64,000 bases of DNA from CAVVUC01 sp963751395 (GCA_963751395.1 CAVVUC010000001.1:1240001-1304000), one strand, 5' to 3'; numbered from the stretch's first letter, positions 51,300 through 60,146 are shown. Program-made: numbers and translations. Notes: generated by a model from the letters alone, not told the origin.

Positions 51300-52619
51300 T
51301 CAGATCACGTACGGGGCGCGGCGCGGGCGGTCGAGCCAGCGGGAAGCCTCCGGATCGTCGATGATTTCCTCTTTTGCCGGATCCCATTTGATCGGGCGCC
51401 CGATCCGTTCGGCTATCCCGCTGAGCGCGCAGATGCTTCCCGAGCGATGGCCGATGCCGACGTGGCAGATCGGTTGTTTCCGGGTGCGGATGCAGTCCAG
51501 CCAGTCGGTGCGGTGGTTTTCGGATTTGTAAAGACGGATGTCCGATGCGGCGAGCGGGCTTCTTTTCAGATAAGCCGGCACTGTTTCCAGGGAGTCGCCC
51601 CGCGCGACGTGGACTTCCCCTTTTTCTCCAATGAACCGTATCATGTAAGGCGTGCCGTCGATTCCCGGATACATGTTGTTGATGCGCGTGACAACGGTGC
51701 CGTTGGCGTAAGTGTGCGTCTGGAGATTGTTGTTCCGGATATTGCGGGGCACGAACTCGACCGGGCCGCTTTCGTCCATGCCGAGCGCCCATTGGATGAT
51801 GTCGAAATGATGCGCGCCCCAGTCGCCCTGCTTGCGCGAGCCGTAATCCCAGTAGCGCCGCCAGCCGGTGCCCATGTGGCTGAGGATGCGCTGCGAGTTG
51901 TAGGGCACCCACGGCGCGGGGCCGAGCCAGCGGTCGTAGTCGAGCCCGGGTGGGATCGGTTCCCCGGGCATCGGATCATCGGGCAGGAACTCTCCAAGAT
52001 AAGTCTGCACTTCCCGGATCTTCCCGATCCAGCCGTTGCGAACGATCTCGCAGGCCCTGCGGAAGCCGAACTCGCTCCGCTGCTGGGAGCCGACCTGTAG
52101 AACCGCTCCGTATTGTCTGACGGCATCGCGCAGCAACTGTCCCTCGCGCACTGTGAGCAGCATCGGTTTTTCGACATAGACATCCTTCCCCGACCGAACC
52201 GCAGCCAGCGCGATCGGCACATGCCAGTGATCCGGTGTTCCGATGATCACCGCATCGATGTCCTTGCGTTCGACGATGCGCTCGAATTCGTTGTAGGCGT
52301 CGCAGCCTTTGTACGTGCCGGATGCCTTGTCCTTTGCATACCTCTTTTCGACCTGCGATTTCCAATTCTCCCTGCGGTCGCGATAAACGTCGCACACCGC
52401 CAGCACCTGAACGCCGCTGTTGTCGAGCATCGCCCTGGCATGCCCGGTCATGATCCCATACATGCCGATGAGTCCCATGTTCAAGCGGTTGCTCGGTGCG
52501 TCCTTGCCGAAAACACTCGATGGAAGAATCGTGGGAAAACCAACCGCCGCTCCCGCAAGGGCTACGGTCCGGAGGAAGTCGCGACGAGGAATCGGCGTGG
52601 ATGAAGAGAGGGGTTTCAT
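51300..52619 (-). CDS. Secreted Gfo/Idh/MocA-family oxidoreductase with Tat signal
   Basis: Start 52619 (MKPLSSSTPIPRRDFLRTVA) gives a twin-arginine signal (PRRDFLRT, then ALAGAAVGFPTI); a longer frame upstream starts out of context. The 439-residue protein has an N-terminal Rossmann fold (NMGLIGMYGIMTGHARAML, VLAVCDVYRDR), AVIIGTPDHWHVPIALAAV, the conserved DVYVEKPMLLTVREG with its catalytic-type lysine, and the C-terminal GFO_IDH_MocA_C region (KQGDWGAHHFDIIQWALGMD). Such enzymes oxidise or reduce sugars or inositols using NAD(P); Tat export implies that the cofactor is bound before export. The substrate is unknown. Confidence 0.9.
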   Translation of the reverse strand: MKPLSSSTPIPRRDFLRTVALAGAAVGFPTILPSSVFGKDAPSNRLNMGLIGMYGIMTGHARAMLDNSGVQVLAVCDVYRDRRENWKSQVEKRYAKDKASGTYKGCDAYNEFERIVERKDIDAVIIGTPDHWHVPIALAAVRSGKDVYVEKPMLLTVREGQLLRDAVRQYGAVLQVGSQQRSEFGFRRACEIVRNGWIGKIREVQTYLGEFLPDDPMPGEPIPPGLDYDRWLGPAPWVPYNSQRILSHMGTGWRRYWDYGSRKQGDWGAHHFDIIQWALGMDESGPVEFVPRNIRNNNLQTHTYANGTVVTRINNMYPGIDGTPYMIRFIGEKGEVHVARGDSLETVPAYLKRSPLAASDIRLYKSENHRTDWLDCIRTRKQPICHVGIGHRSGSICALSGIAERIGRPIKWDPAKEEIIDDPEASRWLDRPRRAPYVI

Positions 52620-52749
52620 ATTTGGATGGCTAAACAAGCATGGCGCATGTGGGATTCCAAACACCAATGGAGCGATTCTGTCTCAAAGTTCTTCTTGGTC
52701 TCCTCGGTGACGACATAAAACGCCTTCGCCGCGGGTCGGATTTCGTTGG

Positions 52750-54435
52750 TTAAGCCGCCGGCAGGATCGTCAGTTTTCGGCCCTTGAACTTGATCCCGTT
52801 GAGCTTCGCAACGACCCGGCCGGCCTGTTCGTCGGCGACATCCACCAGCGTTTGTCTTGGCAGGAGCTTGATCGCCCCAATGCTTTCTTTCGGGATTTTA
52901 ACCGCGCCCAGAATCACTCCGACGACATCGCCGGGGCCGATGTTGTTGTCCCGTCCGATGTTCATAACAAGGCGGGTCATGCCTGCTTCGTGCGAGACGG
53001 TTTCCGGCGCGGAGTCGGAATGTTGGCGCTGGTCCGAGGATGATGGTGCGGCATTGCGGTGTTCCCTCCTGTGCGCTCCGGAGTCGGGTGATTCGCTCCG
53101 CATTCCGGCTGGCGATTTCGCCGGAGAGAAGCCGGTTGCCCGTGGCGGCTCGGCGCTGAGGAGATTGATGAGGGCGGAGGCGATGTCGGTCGGCGAATGG
53201 CCTTGATCCAGCAAGCGGTCGATGAGTGTGTCGTGGCGTTTGTAGTCGCCTTTTTCCAGAGTCTCGCGGAGCGATTCGAGGAAGACGTTCGTGCGCTTTT
53301 CCTCGACCTCGTCGGCGGAAGGAACCTTCGCGCGCCGGATTTGTCCCTTGGTGAAGCGCATGATGTTTTGCAGTTTGTAAATCTCGCGCCCGGCGACAAA
53401 TGTGATCGCGCGTCCGGTTCGGCCCGCCCGTCCGGTGCGTCCGATGCGATGCACGTAATCCTCGCCGTCGTGCGGCAGGTCGTAGTTGAAGACGACTTCG
53501 ATGTCCTCGACATCCAGCCCGCGCGCGGCCACGTCGGTCGCGACGAGAAACTCGAATCCGCGTTTGCGGAACTTCGCCATCACCCGCTCACGCGCCTGCT
53601 GCGAGATGTCGCCGTGCAATTTGTCGGCGAGATAGCCGCGCGCCATGAGATGCTCGGTGAGATCATCGACCATCATTTTCGTCGCGCAAAAGATGATGCC
53701 GAACTTGATGTCCTCAAGGTCGATCAGGCGGGAGAGAACCTCGATCTTCGAGCGGCGATCGACTTCGTAATAAACCTGCTCGATCGCGGGCACGGTGAGC
53801 GCCTGGTCGCGGATGTGGACGTTCACCGGGTTGTTCGTGAAAGTTTTGATGAGCGTCTTGATCGGCCCCGGCAGCGTGGCGGAGAAAAGCACGGTCTGGC
53901 GTTCCTTCGGCGCGTGGCTGAGGACGGTCTTGATGTCTTCGAGGAAGCCCATGTCGAGCATGCGGTCGGCTTCGTCGAGAATGACCATCTTGACCTTGTC
54001 GAGCTTGAGGGAGCCGCGGTCGAGGTGATCCATCACGCGCCCCGGCGTTCCAATGATGATCTGCGCTCCTGCCTGGAAACCGCGATACTGCCGCTCGTAG
54101 CTTGCGCCTCCATAAATCGGCAACTCCCGCACGCCCCGCTTGAAAGCCGCGAGTTTCGCGACCTCCTCGGCCACCTGCATCGCCAGTTCGCGAGTCGGAC
54201 ACAGGATGAGCACTTGCGCGGCGCGGAGGTGGGCGTCCACAAGCTCGATCGCCGGCAGCGCGAACGCGGCGGTTTTTCCCGAACCGGTCTGCGATTGCCC
54301 GACGATGTCGCGGCCTTCCAGCAGCGCGGGGATTGTCTCGGATTGAATCGGAGTCGCTTCCTCGAATCCCATTTTGGCAACCGCTTTGAGCAACTCGGGC
54401 GAGAGGCCGAGTTCGGTGAAAAGTTTCTTTTGCAT
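52750..54435 (-). CDS. DEAD-box ATP-dependent RNA helicase with DbpA-type C-terminal domain
   Basis: The 561-residue protein has all DEAD-box motifs: Q motif EEATPIQSETIPALLEG, motif I SQTGSGKT, Ia PTRELAMQVAEEV, GTPGRVMDH, motif II DEADRMLDMGF, motif III SATLP, VATDVAARGLDVEDIE and motif VI HRIGRTGRAGRTG. After a low-complexity linker (~450-485) comes a C-terminal RNA-binding domain (~485-561, MTRLVMNIGRDNNIGPGDVV to GRKLTILPAA) of the DbpA/CsdA type. These proteins unwind short RNA duplexes in ribosome assembly and mRNA turnover. The most likely identity is a DeaD/CsdA-like helicase. It is divergent from the TPR gene at 54483. Confidence 0.93.
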   Translation of the reverse strand: MQKKLFTELGLSPELLKAVAKMGFEEATPIQSETIPALLEGRDIVGQSQTGSGKTAAFALPAIELVDAHLRAAQVLILCPTRELAMQVAEEVAKLAAFKRGVRELPIYGGASYERQYRGFQAGAQIIIGTPGRVMDHLDRGSLKLDKVKMVILDEADRMLDMGFLEDIKTVLSHAPKERQTVLFSATLPGPIKTLIKTFTNNPVNVHIRDQALTVPAIEQVYYEVDRRSKIEVLSRLIDLEDIKFGIIFCATKMMVDDLTEHLMARGYLADKLHGDISQQARERVMAKFRKRGFEFLVATDVAARGLDVEDIEVVFNYDLPHDGEDYVHRIGRTGRAGRTGRAITFVAGREIYKLQNIMRFTKGQIRRAKVPSADEVEEKRTNVFLESLRETLEKGDYKRHDTLIDRLLDQGHSPTDIASALINLLSAEPPRATGFSPAKSPAGMRSESPDSGAHRREHRNAAPSSSDQRQHSDSAPETVSHEAGMTRLVMNIGRDNNIGPGDVVGVILGAVKIPKESIGAIKLLPRQTLVDVADEQAGRVVAKLNGIKFKGRKLTILPAA

Positions 54436-54482
54436 CCCGGCTTGTAAGCCGTAACACGCGAGCGCGCCAGCAAGTATCGTTG

Positions 54483-55739
54483 ATGCGGATTGAAATGCGC
54501 GGTGGCCTTGCTCCTATTCTTACTCCTTTGCCTGTTCCCTCCGGAAGTCCAACACTGAAGGATCGAAAGAGCGACGCCGCCTTTCAAGTTGGCATCACGA
54601 CAAATCTGCGCGAATCTCCGTCCCTCCTTGTGGACAAAGCAAAACGCGTCTCATTTCTATTCCTGATCATCGTCGCCGTGAACGTGGCGATCGGCGTCGT
54701 CTTTTTCTTTCGCGGATCGAAAACAGCGAGCGCGGAGATTACGACGCCCTTGCTTGCGATCGAAGCGCTTCAGTCGAAGTCGCTTTTTTACACAGCAGCA
54801 GCCCGGCCATTTTTGATTTCGCTGAAGCCGCAGGTTCTGACTGCGGAGGACAAGCAGGACGACTCGGAGCGGGTGCGTGATTTTGCACTCGCGGCGCAGG
54901 ACCCGAAGCTGTGGCGGCAACTCGATCACAAATACCAGTTCGACACTTTGCTCTTGAGCGGCGATCCGGGACAATACCGGCTGCTGCTCCAGCATTTGAT
55001 CGAGACGCGCGATTGGACGCTCACGTATCTCGATCACACGAGCATGATCTTCAAACGTCCGCCGGCAAAGGCGTGGAATCCCCGCGAACTGGATGCCATG
55101 CGGGACCGGTTCAAAAAGCTGTCCACTGCGGAGCGCGTGACATTTCTCATTCAGGCTGCGGGCAAACTGCTCGCCATCCAGCGATACACCGACGCCAAGC
55201 ACCAGCTCGATGAGGCGCGAACGGTGAACGAAAAATCCTCGGAGGTCTGGACGCAGCTCGGCCTTTACCACGCGCATTTCGCGCAGTGGCTCGATGCTTT
55301 GAATGAAACGTCCAAAGCGCTGGCGATCGATGCCAACTACAGGCCGGCGCTTGCGAGCAAGGCGCAGATTCTTTTTTCCATGAGGCGCTTTGACGACGCG
55401 TTTGCGGTCTCGCAGCGGCTGGTCGAACTCGCGCCGGAAGATCCGTCCGCGCTCTTTCTGCATGCGAAGATCTCGCACGAGGCACACGCCTATTACGCCG
55501 AGATCGCCGCGCTGCGCAAGCTCGTGGAACTCGCAGTGCGGGAACGTCAACCGGTGTCGGGCTATCGCATTTACCTCGCGCAGGCTTACGCGGCGGACGG
55601 CCAGGCGCTTCCGGCTTTGGAGCAATTCCAACGCGCTCTCGCAGCGGGAGATCTTTCCGCCGAGCAGCGTGCCTACATCGAGGAGTCGATCGAGCGAATC
55701 AAGACCCGGGCGTTTGTAGGTGGGCAAACAAATCCCTGA
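54483..55739 (+). CDS. Membrane-anchored TPR protein
   Basis: ATG 54483 is used as start; the true start may be later, since the first ~50 residues are poorly structured. One transmembrane helix (~58-78, VSFLFLIIVAVNVAIGVVFF) precedes a mixed domain (~85-210) and a C-terminal series of tetratricopeptide-like helical repeats (SSEVWTQLGLYHAHFAQWLD, ALNETSKALAIDANYRPALA, DDAFAVSQRLVELAPEDPSA). TPRs bind other proteins. The 3' end overlaps the convergent HAD gene by 41 bp. No specific role can be named. Confidence 0.78.
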   Translation: MRIEMRGGLAPILTPLPVPSGSPTLKDRKSDAAFQVGITTNLRESPSLLVDKAKRVSFLFLIIVAVNVAIGVVFFFRGSKTASAEITTPLLAIEALQSKSLFYTAAARPFLISLKPQVLTAEDKQDDSERVRDFALAAQDPKLWRQLDHKYQFDTLLLSGDPGQYRLLLQHLIETRDWTLTYLDHTSMIFKRPPAKAWNPRELDAMRDRFKKLSTAERVTFLIQAAGKLLAIQRYTDAKHQLDEARTVNEKSSEVWTQLGLYHAHFAQWLDALNETSKALAIDANYRPALASKAQILFSMRRFDDAFAVSQRLVELAPEDPSALFLHAKISHEAHAYYAEIAALRKLVELAVRERQPVSGYRIYLAQAYAADGQALPALEQFQRALAAGDLSAEQRAYIEESIERIKTRAFVGGQTNP

Positions 55740-56367
55740 GCGAACCTTCCGGCCGCACCAGATGGAAGGCGTGCATCCCCGCAGCCTTCGCTCCCTGCAA
55801 GTCGTGAACGGCATCGTCTCCGACATGGAGAGCTTCGTGCGGTTTGGCGCTGACCGACTGGAGTGCCTTTTCGAAAATGAAAGCGTCCGGTTTGTCCGCG
55901 CCTGCTTCGCTTGAAATAACAATGCTTTCGAAGAATGGCGTCACGCCGAGGTGATCGAGGACGGTTCTCAGCCGGCCATCAAAGTTCGAGATGATTCCGA
56001 GCGTGTAAGTCTCGGCGAGTCTTTCCAGGACCTTTCTTGATTCCGGGTAAAGTTCCCACACTCCGGGTTTGGCGAAGCGGGCATAAAGTTCCTCGAAGTA
56101 GCCGTCGCATCCGTGGTCAGCCGCTCCGCAGATTTCCAGCACGCGATTTACCAGGTCGCGCCACCAGCCTTTGTCATCGTCGGGGCGGGGGAAGTGAGTC
56201 GCGGGGCGAGGCGGCATTTCTTTCCATGCAAGACGAAAGGCCCGGGTGAGATCCGCTTCGTTGAGATCAAGGCCGTGACGCCTTGCGACTTCGCCATAGT
56301 GATGGCCCACGCCTCCCGGCAAATGGATCAAAGTCCCGACGGCGTCGAAAAAGATGACTTTGATCAT
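55699..56367 (-). CDS. HAD-superfamily hydrolase
   Basis: Start 56367 (MIKVIFFDAVGTLIHLPGGV) places motif I at the N terminus, here FFDAVGTL with Asp8 as nucleophile and Ala-Val where DxD usually has its second Asp. Motif II is ISNFD, motif III has KPDAFIFEKAL and motif IV GDDAVHDLQGAKAAGM. The cap (~20-110) is helical. At 222 residues it resembles REG-2-like/HDHD3 HAD proteins. The replacement of the second motif I Asp, which normally acts as acid/base in phosphatases, points to a dehalogenase-like or altered activity, though this is uncertain. The gene is convergent with the TPR gene. Confidence 0.85.
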   Translation of the reverse strand: MIKVIFFDAVGTLIHLPGGVGHHYGEVARRHGLDLNEADLTRAFRLAWKEMPPRPATHFPRPDDDKGWWRDLVNRVLEICGAADHGCDGYFEELYARFAKPGVWELYPESRKVLERLAETYTLGIISNFDGRLRTVLDHLGVTPFFESIVISSEAGADKPDAFIFEKALQSVSAKPHEALHVGDDAVHDLQGAKAAGMHAFHLVRPEGSLRDLFAHLQTPGS

Positions 56368-56441
56368 GGTTGAACGCTGAGTCGGGTTGCTTCGAGACGA
56401 CACCGGCCGAAAAACCTGGCATGCACTTACCTGTTGCACGA

Positions 56442-57416
56442 TCAGGCGAAGACCTTCAAGAAGGCCACCTCGAGCGCGAGCGGTTCCTGGACGTTGCGGT
56501 TGAAGTTTTCGCGCAGTTCTTCGAGATGGCCGATTTTTTGCAAGACCTGCTGAGTGGAAAATTGTGCGGCGATTCTTGAGGTCTCGGCAGCGCAGCCGGG
56601 CTGGTCGAGTTGTGCGAAACCCTGCTGGTGGCGAAGCACGTCGGCCCACCATTGGAGCAGCGTATCGACCAGCGTGAACCGTTGCTGGATGTAGCGGGAT
56701 TCCGTGAGCGCCTTGTAATGATCCTCGCGATCATCGAGCCAGTCGCTGTCGGTTGTTTGTTTGTAAAGCGTCTCTTCCTTTTTCAGTTCGGCTTCGTGCC
56801 CGGTCTGGATTTGCTGGCGGGTTTCCTGAAGGAGCTGGGTGCATTCGCGGACGAGGCCGTAGATTTGCGGCAGTCCGGTCGCCTTCGTTTGAAAGAAGTC
56901 TTTCAGGATTTTCAGGAGCTGTTTTTCGAGAGGCGACTCCTCGCGTGCGGCCGGGCTTAACGGCACGGCGATGCAGCGCGAGAGAATGGTTTCGGGCAGC
57001 ATCTCCGGATGCTCCGAGGTGAGGAGCAGCAACGAATTGTTCGGCGGCTCCTCGAGCGTTTTCAGGAACGCGTTCGATGCCTGGATTTGCAGGCGGTCGG
57101 CGTCGAAAATGATACCAACCTTTTTCCCGCCCCTGGTCGAGCGCATCTGCAATTCCTTTTCGAGTTCGCGGACCTGGTCGATGACGATGCGGCGCGATTT
57201 TGATTCCGGCTCGGCGGTGTGGACGTCGGGATGCTGGAGGATGGTTGATGGTTGATGGTTGATGGCTGATGGACCAATCAGCAGCGTCGCAAGCCGGGCG
57301 GCGAGGTCGCGTTTACCGCTGCCGGTCGGTCCGGTGATGAGGTAGGCGTGCGCAAAGCGGTTCTGCTTGTGTGCGCGGCTCAGGAGATCAAACGCTGCTG
57401 TTTGTGAAAAGGCCAT
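56442..57416 (-). CDS. holB: DNA polymerase III delta' subunit
   Basis: Start 57416 (MAFSQTAAFDLLSRAHKQNR) overlaps the end of tmk by 29 bp, the common tmk-holB arrangement. The 324-residue clamp-loader subunit has FAHAYLITGPTGSGKRDLAA, a P-loop-like motif in which the final Ser/Thr is Arg, consistent with a non-hydrolysing delta'. HPDVHTAEPESKSRRIVIDQ and FLKTLEEPPNNSLLLLTSEH follow as in the family. A low-complexity segment AINHQPSTILQ is encoded by heptanucleotide repeats at 57241-57272, between the P-loop helix and HPDVHT, where family members normally have other sequence. It loads the sliding clamp together with the tau/gamma and delta subunits. Confidence 0.88.
   Translation of the reverse strand: MAFSQTAAFDLLSRAHKQNRFAHAYLITGPTGSGKRDLAARLATLLIGPSAINHQPSTILQHPDVHTAEPESKSRRIVIDQVRELEKELQMRSTRGGKKVGIIFDADRLQIQASNAFLKTLEEPPNNSLLLLTSEHPEMLPETILSRCIAVPLSPAAREESPLEKQLLKILKDFFQTKATGLPQIYGLVRECTQLLQETRQQIQTGHEAELKKEETLYKQTTDSDWLDDREDHYKALTESRYIQQRFTLVDTLLQWWADVLRHQQGFAQLDQPGCAAETSRIAAQFSTQQVLQKIGHLEELRENFNRNVQEPLALEVAFLKVFA
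57241..57272. repeat. Heptanucleotide tract in holB
   Basis: Three perfect ATGGTTG units, one ATGGCTG and a partial ATGG lie in frame in holB, whose coding strand reads CATCAAC units. Because the unit is 7 bp, copy changes other than multiples of three would break an expected essential gene. Confidence 0.8.
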
Positions 57417-58050
57417 GGAATTTCTCCTGAAGCAGACGGTGGATTGTCGTCTCGATTTTTTCAACCGATTCGGAAGCGTCGATCACGAAAATGCGCTCCG
57501 GCTCTTCGGCTGCAAGCCGCAGGTAGCCGGCTCGAACCTGCTCGTAAAACTCAAGCGGCTCCTGCTCCATGCGATCCACTCCATGAGCGGGGGCGGCTCG
57601 CAGTTTCAGGCGTTCGCGCGCGTGGGCCGGGTCAAGATCGAGCACGAATGTCATGTCGGGCCGGCACGTGCCGATGGCGAACGTGTTGATAAATCGGACT
57701 GCGGCGGGATCGATCTTCCGCGCGACGCCTTGATAGACCGTCGTCGAGTCAAAGAAGCGGTCGGCAATGACGCTCGTGCCCGCCGCCAGCGCCGGCTCGA
57801 TGAACTCGCGGACGAGTTGTGCGCGGCTTGCGGTGAAGAGCAGCAGCTCGGTCTCGGGTGTCATTGCCGCGTTCACGGTCGAAAATTGGAGCAGATGGCG
57901 AATCTCCTCGCCGATCGGCGTGCCGCCGGGTTCGCGGGTGAGAGCGATCGGTAGCTGCAGTTCGCGCAGTCTCGCGGCGAGCCGCTGGATCTGCGTGGAT
58001 TTCCCGCAACCCTCGGAGCCTTCGAATGTGATGAAAATGCCGCGCTGCAT
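57388..58050 (-). CDS. tmk: Thymidylate kinase
   Basis: Start 58050 (MQRGIFITFEGSEGCGKSTQ) puts the P-loop GSEGCGKST at residues 11-19; a TTG four codons earlier is possible. Further family marks are TREPGGTPIGEEIRHLL, ADRFFDSTTVYQGVARKIDP (DR motif) and VLDLDPAHARERL. At 220 residues it is of normal length. It phosphorylates dTMP to dTDP for DNA synthesis. It overlaps holB by 29 bp and forms an operon with it. Confidence 0.95.
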   Translation of the reverse strand: MQRGIFITFEGSEGCGKSTQIQRLAARLRELQLPIALTREPGGTPIGEEIRHLLQFSTVNAAMTPETELLLFTASRAQLVREFIEPALAAGTSVIADRFFDSTTVYQGVARKIDPAAVRFINTFAIGTCRPDMTFVLDLDPAHARERLKLRAAPAHGVDRMEQEPLEFYEQVRAGYLRLAAEEPERIFVIDASESVEKIETTIHRLLQEKFHGLFTNSSV

Positions 58051-58157
58051 CGTGGGCGGCAAATGTGCGAATGAGGCGGCTGATTTGCAATCGAATAAGC
58101 AATCCTGTCGCTATCTGCCCACTATGACAGCGAGCCTGTGCTTGCTCTTGGCTTGAA

Positions 58158-58559
58158 CTACTCTCCGAACACCACGACAAAACCAGCCTGTTCAAAGTGC
58201 CTGTCGCCGGTCAGCGCTTCGCTCAATTCGTTTTCCTCCATCACTACGAACGAGATGCAATCCGTCAGAGACCACGCCTTGTCTGGGCGCTCATCATAAA
58301 GTTTAAGTCCCCGCGCAAAATGATCGGGCGACGCCTCGATGATGCGAGTTCCCGGATCACGAGCCAGATCATCGAAGGCGCGGCGGACACCCTGTCGGTT
58401 TGCCGAGGTGGAGAGGGCATCGGCGACTTCGGCCAGCACCCATTGTGTAGTCACCACGTTGCCGTCAAAGCTCCGCGCGTATTCCATGACCCGCGCATGA
58501 TATTCATCGCGGCGGTTAATGAACGCCACGTAGAAAAAAGCATCCGCAAAAACCGTCAT
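58158..58559 (-). CDS. PIN-domain toxin (VapC-like)
   Basis: The 133-residue protein shows the four conserved acidic positions of PIN nucleases: D6 (MTVFADAFFYVAF), E44 (VLAEVADAL), D100 (WSLTDCISFVVM) and D119 (LTGDRHFEQAGF). These coordinate Mg2+ for RNA cleavage. Its start overlaps the upstream small gene by 4 bp (ATGA), the usual antitoxin-toxin arrangement, and it lies 107 bp downstream in sequence from the tmk start. RNA targets are unknown. Confidence 0.9.
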   Translation of the reverse strand: MTVFADAFFYVAFINRRDEYHARVMEYARSFDGNVVTTQWVLAEVADALSTSANRQGVRRAFDDLARDPGTRIIEASPDHFARGLKLYDERPDKAWSLTDCISFVVMEENELSEALTGDRHFEQAGFVVVFGE

Positions 58560-58771
58560 GCCTTCTTCGGATGCCCATGCACGTAGTGATCGAGATTGCG
58601 CGCCAGGTCCTGGGGCAAGTCATCCGACATTCCGGCAAAACTGCCGTAGCGCTCCGCCAGAGTGCGGCGCTGTGTTGACACCGGCTCTATGGAAACTTGC
58701 GTCCCGTCCGGCAAATGAACGCCTTCAGGCAGCTTGATCGAATCATTCTCGACAGTGGCGGTAATGCTCAT
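58556..58771 (-). CDS. Small antitoxin-like protein paired with the PIN toxin
   Basis: Start 58771 (MSITATVENDSIKLPEGVHL) is chosen over an upstream in-frame codon. The 71-residue protein has an N-terminal beta-rich segment (PDGTQVSIEPV) like AF2212/DUF104-type antitoxins, and a C-terminal helical part (LAERYGSFAGMSDDLPQDLA then HYVHGHPKKA) that could cover the toxin active site. The 4-bp overlap with the PIN gene supports the pairing. The antitoxin role is inferred. Confidence 0.78.
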   Translation of the reverse strand: MSITATVENDSIKLPEGVHLPDGTQVSIEPVSTQRRTLAERYGSFAGMSDDLPQDLARNLDHYVHGHPKKA

Positions 58772-59099
58772 GCCCGGCGAAGGTAACATCCGCGCTTTCC
58801 TGAGGCAAGGCACAACGAAAACGCCACGGCGCGAAGGGTGTGATTGAAAGTGGTGCCGAGGGGCAAGCCCGGAGGGTTGTAATTACTATAATGTGTACTT
58901 TTTACGGGTTGTGTTTAACTTCTCGTATCCATGAAAGACAAACATGGTGAACACACAGATGCCTCCCGCGAAAAACGCTTGCTGGAGAAACTCCGCAGCC
59001 GTCCGGAACTCTTGGAGCGCTTTGAAGCGATCCTAGAACTTCGCGCTTCCCTCCATCACCAAGCCGGGAAGCTTTTTTGGCGGGTGCCCCGCGCGCCGG
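58772..59099. other. Intergenic region with a possible promoter and small reading frame
   Basis: The 328-bp gap contains AT-rich sequence with TATAAT at 58887-58892 and a small reading frame on the plus strand from 58931. It must also hold the antitoxin promoter on the minus strand. No repeat was recognised. Confidence 0.4.
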
Positions 59100-59110
59100 T
59101 TACTTCGTGA
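58931..59110 (+). CDS. Small basic/helical protein, possibly a transposase fragment
   Basis: ATG 58931 opens a 59-residue frame (MKDKHGEHTDASREKRLLEK, then LRSRPELLERFEAILELRAS) that ends with 11-bp overlap into the end of the convergent gene at 59100. The helical charged N terminus recalls the beginning of some transposase-like proteins, and the last ~15 residues look like random extension. A TATAAT hexamer lies 39 bp upstream of the ATG. It may be a gene remnant; no function is assigned. Confidence 0.35.
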   Translation: MKDKHGEHTDASREKRLLEKLRSRPELLERFEAILELRASLHHQAGKLFWRVPRAPVTS

Positions 59111-59948
59111 TGACCGTCGGGATCGACACTGGAGCCTTGGCGGCGACGCGCGAGATGCCGCGGCGCGACATTTGGACGAAGTCGTTGTTCTCGCCGTAGC
59201 GCGACCAAGGGCCGGGGGGGACTTCGCGGAACTCCACGAATTTCCAGTCCGTCACATCCAGCTTCGCTGCCAAGCCTAGATAATCGCGCACAGCAGGGGA
59301 GACGTCGAGACCGGCACCGCGGTTGAGATTCGGCCTGGGGCGGTCAGTGCCAAAAACGTACTGCCAGTGGTCGGTGCTGAACGGGCCGCAATCGGACCAC
59401 TGCGCGTAGGCGATCCGGTTGTTGGCGGGATTGCGAATCGCCAGCCAGCGGTCTTTGCAGACGGACTGGCCTTCTTTGACGAATGTTTCCCGAAACCACG
59501 GGATGACGAGGCGCGACTCCGGTTTCGTGGTTCCGGAGGTGACGTCGTTGTAAGGCAGCGCGCAGTAGAAAGGGTTCTGTTGGGGAATGAATCCTATGGG
59601 AATAAAGTTCCGGCGCATGCCTGGATCGGGATTATCGAATCCGCCGAAGGTGGACTGCCACTGGCGGTCCCAGGAACTGGAGGTGTTGGCGACCGGGTTG
59701 TTCACCGTCGGCTGCTCGCCAACCCAGAAAACGGTGGTGACGATGTTCGTCTTCCACGGGTAGCGACCGGAGAAGGAGGGCCTTCCGGTGGTGGGAATCA
59801 TGACCTGCGGCTCGATGCGGAGCAGGGCGTTTTCACGTAGTTTCATGGCATACCTCGCGAAATCCGTGCTGCTTTGATACGGAGACTCTGCCTGCACCGG
59901 CGCGAGGGCGAAAACACAAAACAGAGCGATGAAGGACGGCGTTTTCAT
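59100..59948 (-). CDS. Secreted protein with double-psi-barrel-like region
   Basis: Start 59948 (MKTPSFIALFCVFALAPVQA) directly opens a signal peptide; the frame is open for 34 codons upstream without one. The mature part (~260 residues) includes FSGRYPWKTNIVTTVFWVGE, FYCALPYNDVTSG, WLAIRNPANNRIAYAQWSDC, GPFSTDHWQYVFG and GAGLDVSPAVRDYLGL. The DCGPF and AGLDVSPAVRDYL elements resemble the conserved Asp and helix of RlpA-like double-psi beta barrels, which include lytic transglycosylases and expansin-like proteins. Two cysteines around SVCKDRW and SDCGPF may form a disulphide. Function is unconfirmed. Confidence 0.7.
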   Translation of the reverse strand: MKTPSFIALFCVFALAPVQAESPYQSSTDFARYAMKLRENALLRIEPQVMIPTTGRPSFSGRYPWKTNIVTTVFWVGEQPTVNNPVANTSSSWDRQWQSTFGGFDNPDPGMRRNFIPIGFIPQQNPFYCALPYNDVTSGTTKPESRLVIPWFRETFVKEGQSVCKDRWLAIRNPANNRIAYAQWSDCGPFSTDHWQYVFGTDRPRPNLNRGAGLDVSPAVRDYLGLAAKLDVTDWKFVEFREVPPGPWSRYGENNDFVQMSRRGISRVAAKAPVSIPTVITK

Positions 59949-60146
59949 GGTCTGGAGAGCTTCCTTTATAGCCTTTACTGCGTTTCGGGTAAAGCGAGAT
60001 TTTTGCTCCGGGCCGAAGGCTCGAATTAGGATGTGTTGTCGCTGCATCATGGCGGCAAGTTTTGCTCCGTTGCGTGCTGCAATGTGTTCTTAGCAGGGGT
60101 TGTGCCTCCGGTGTTTCCGACCCCCTCCCACAGCGCCGCGTTCGTT

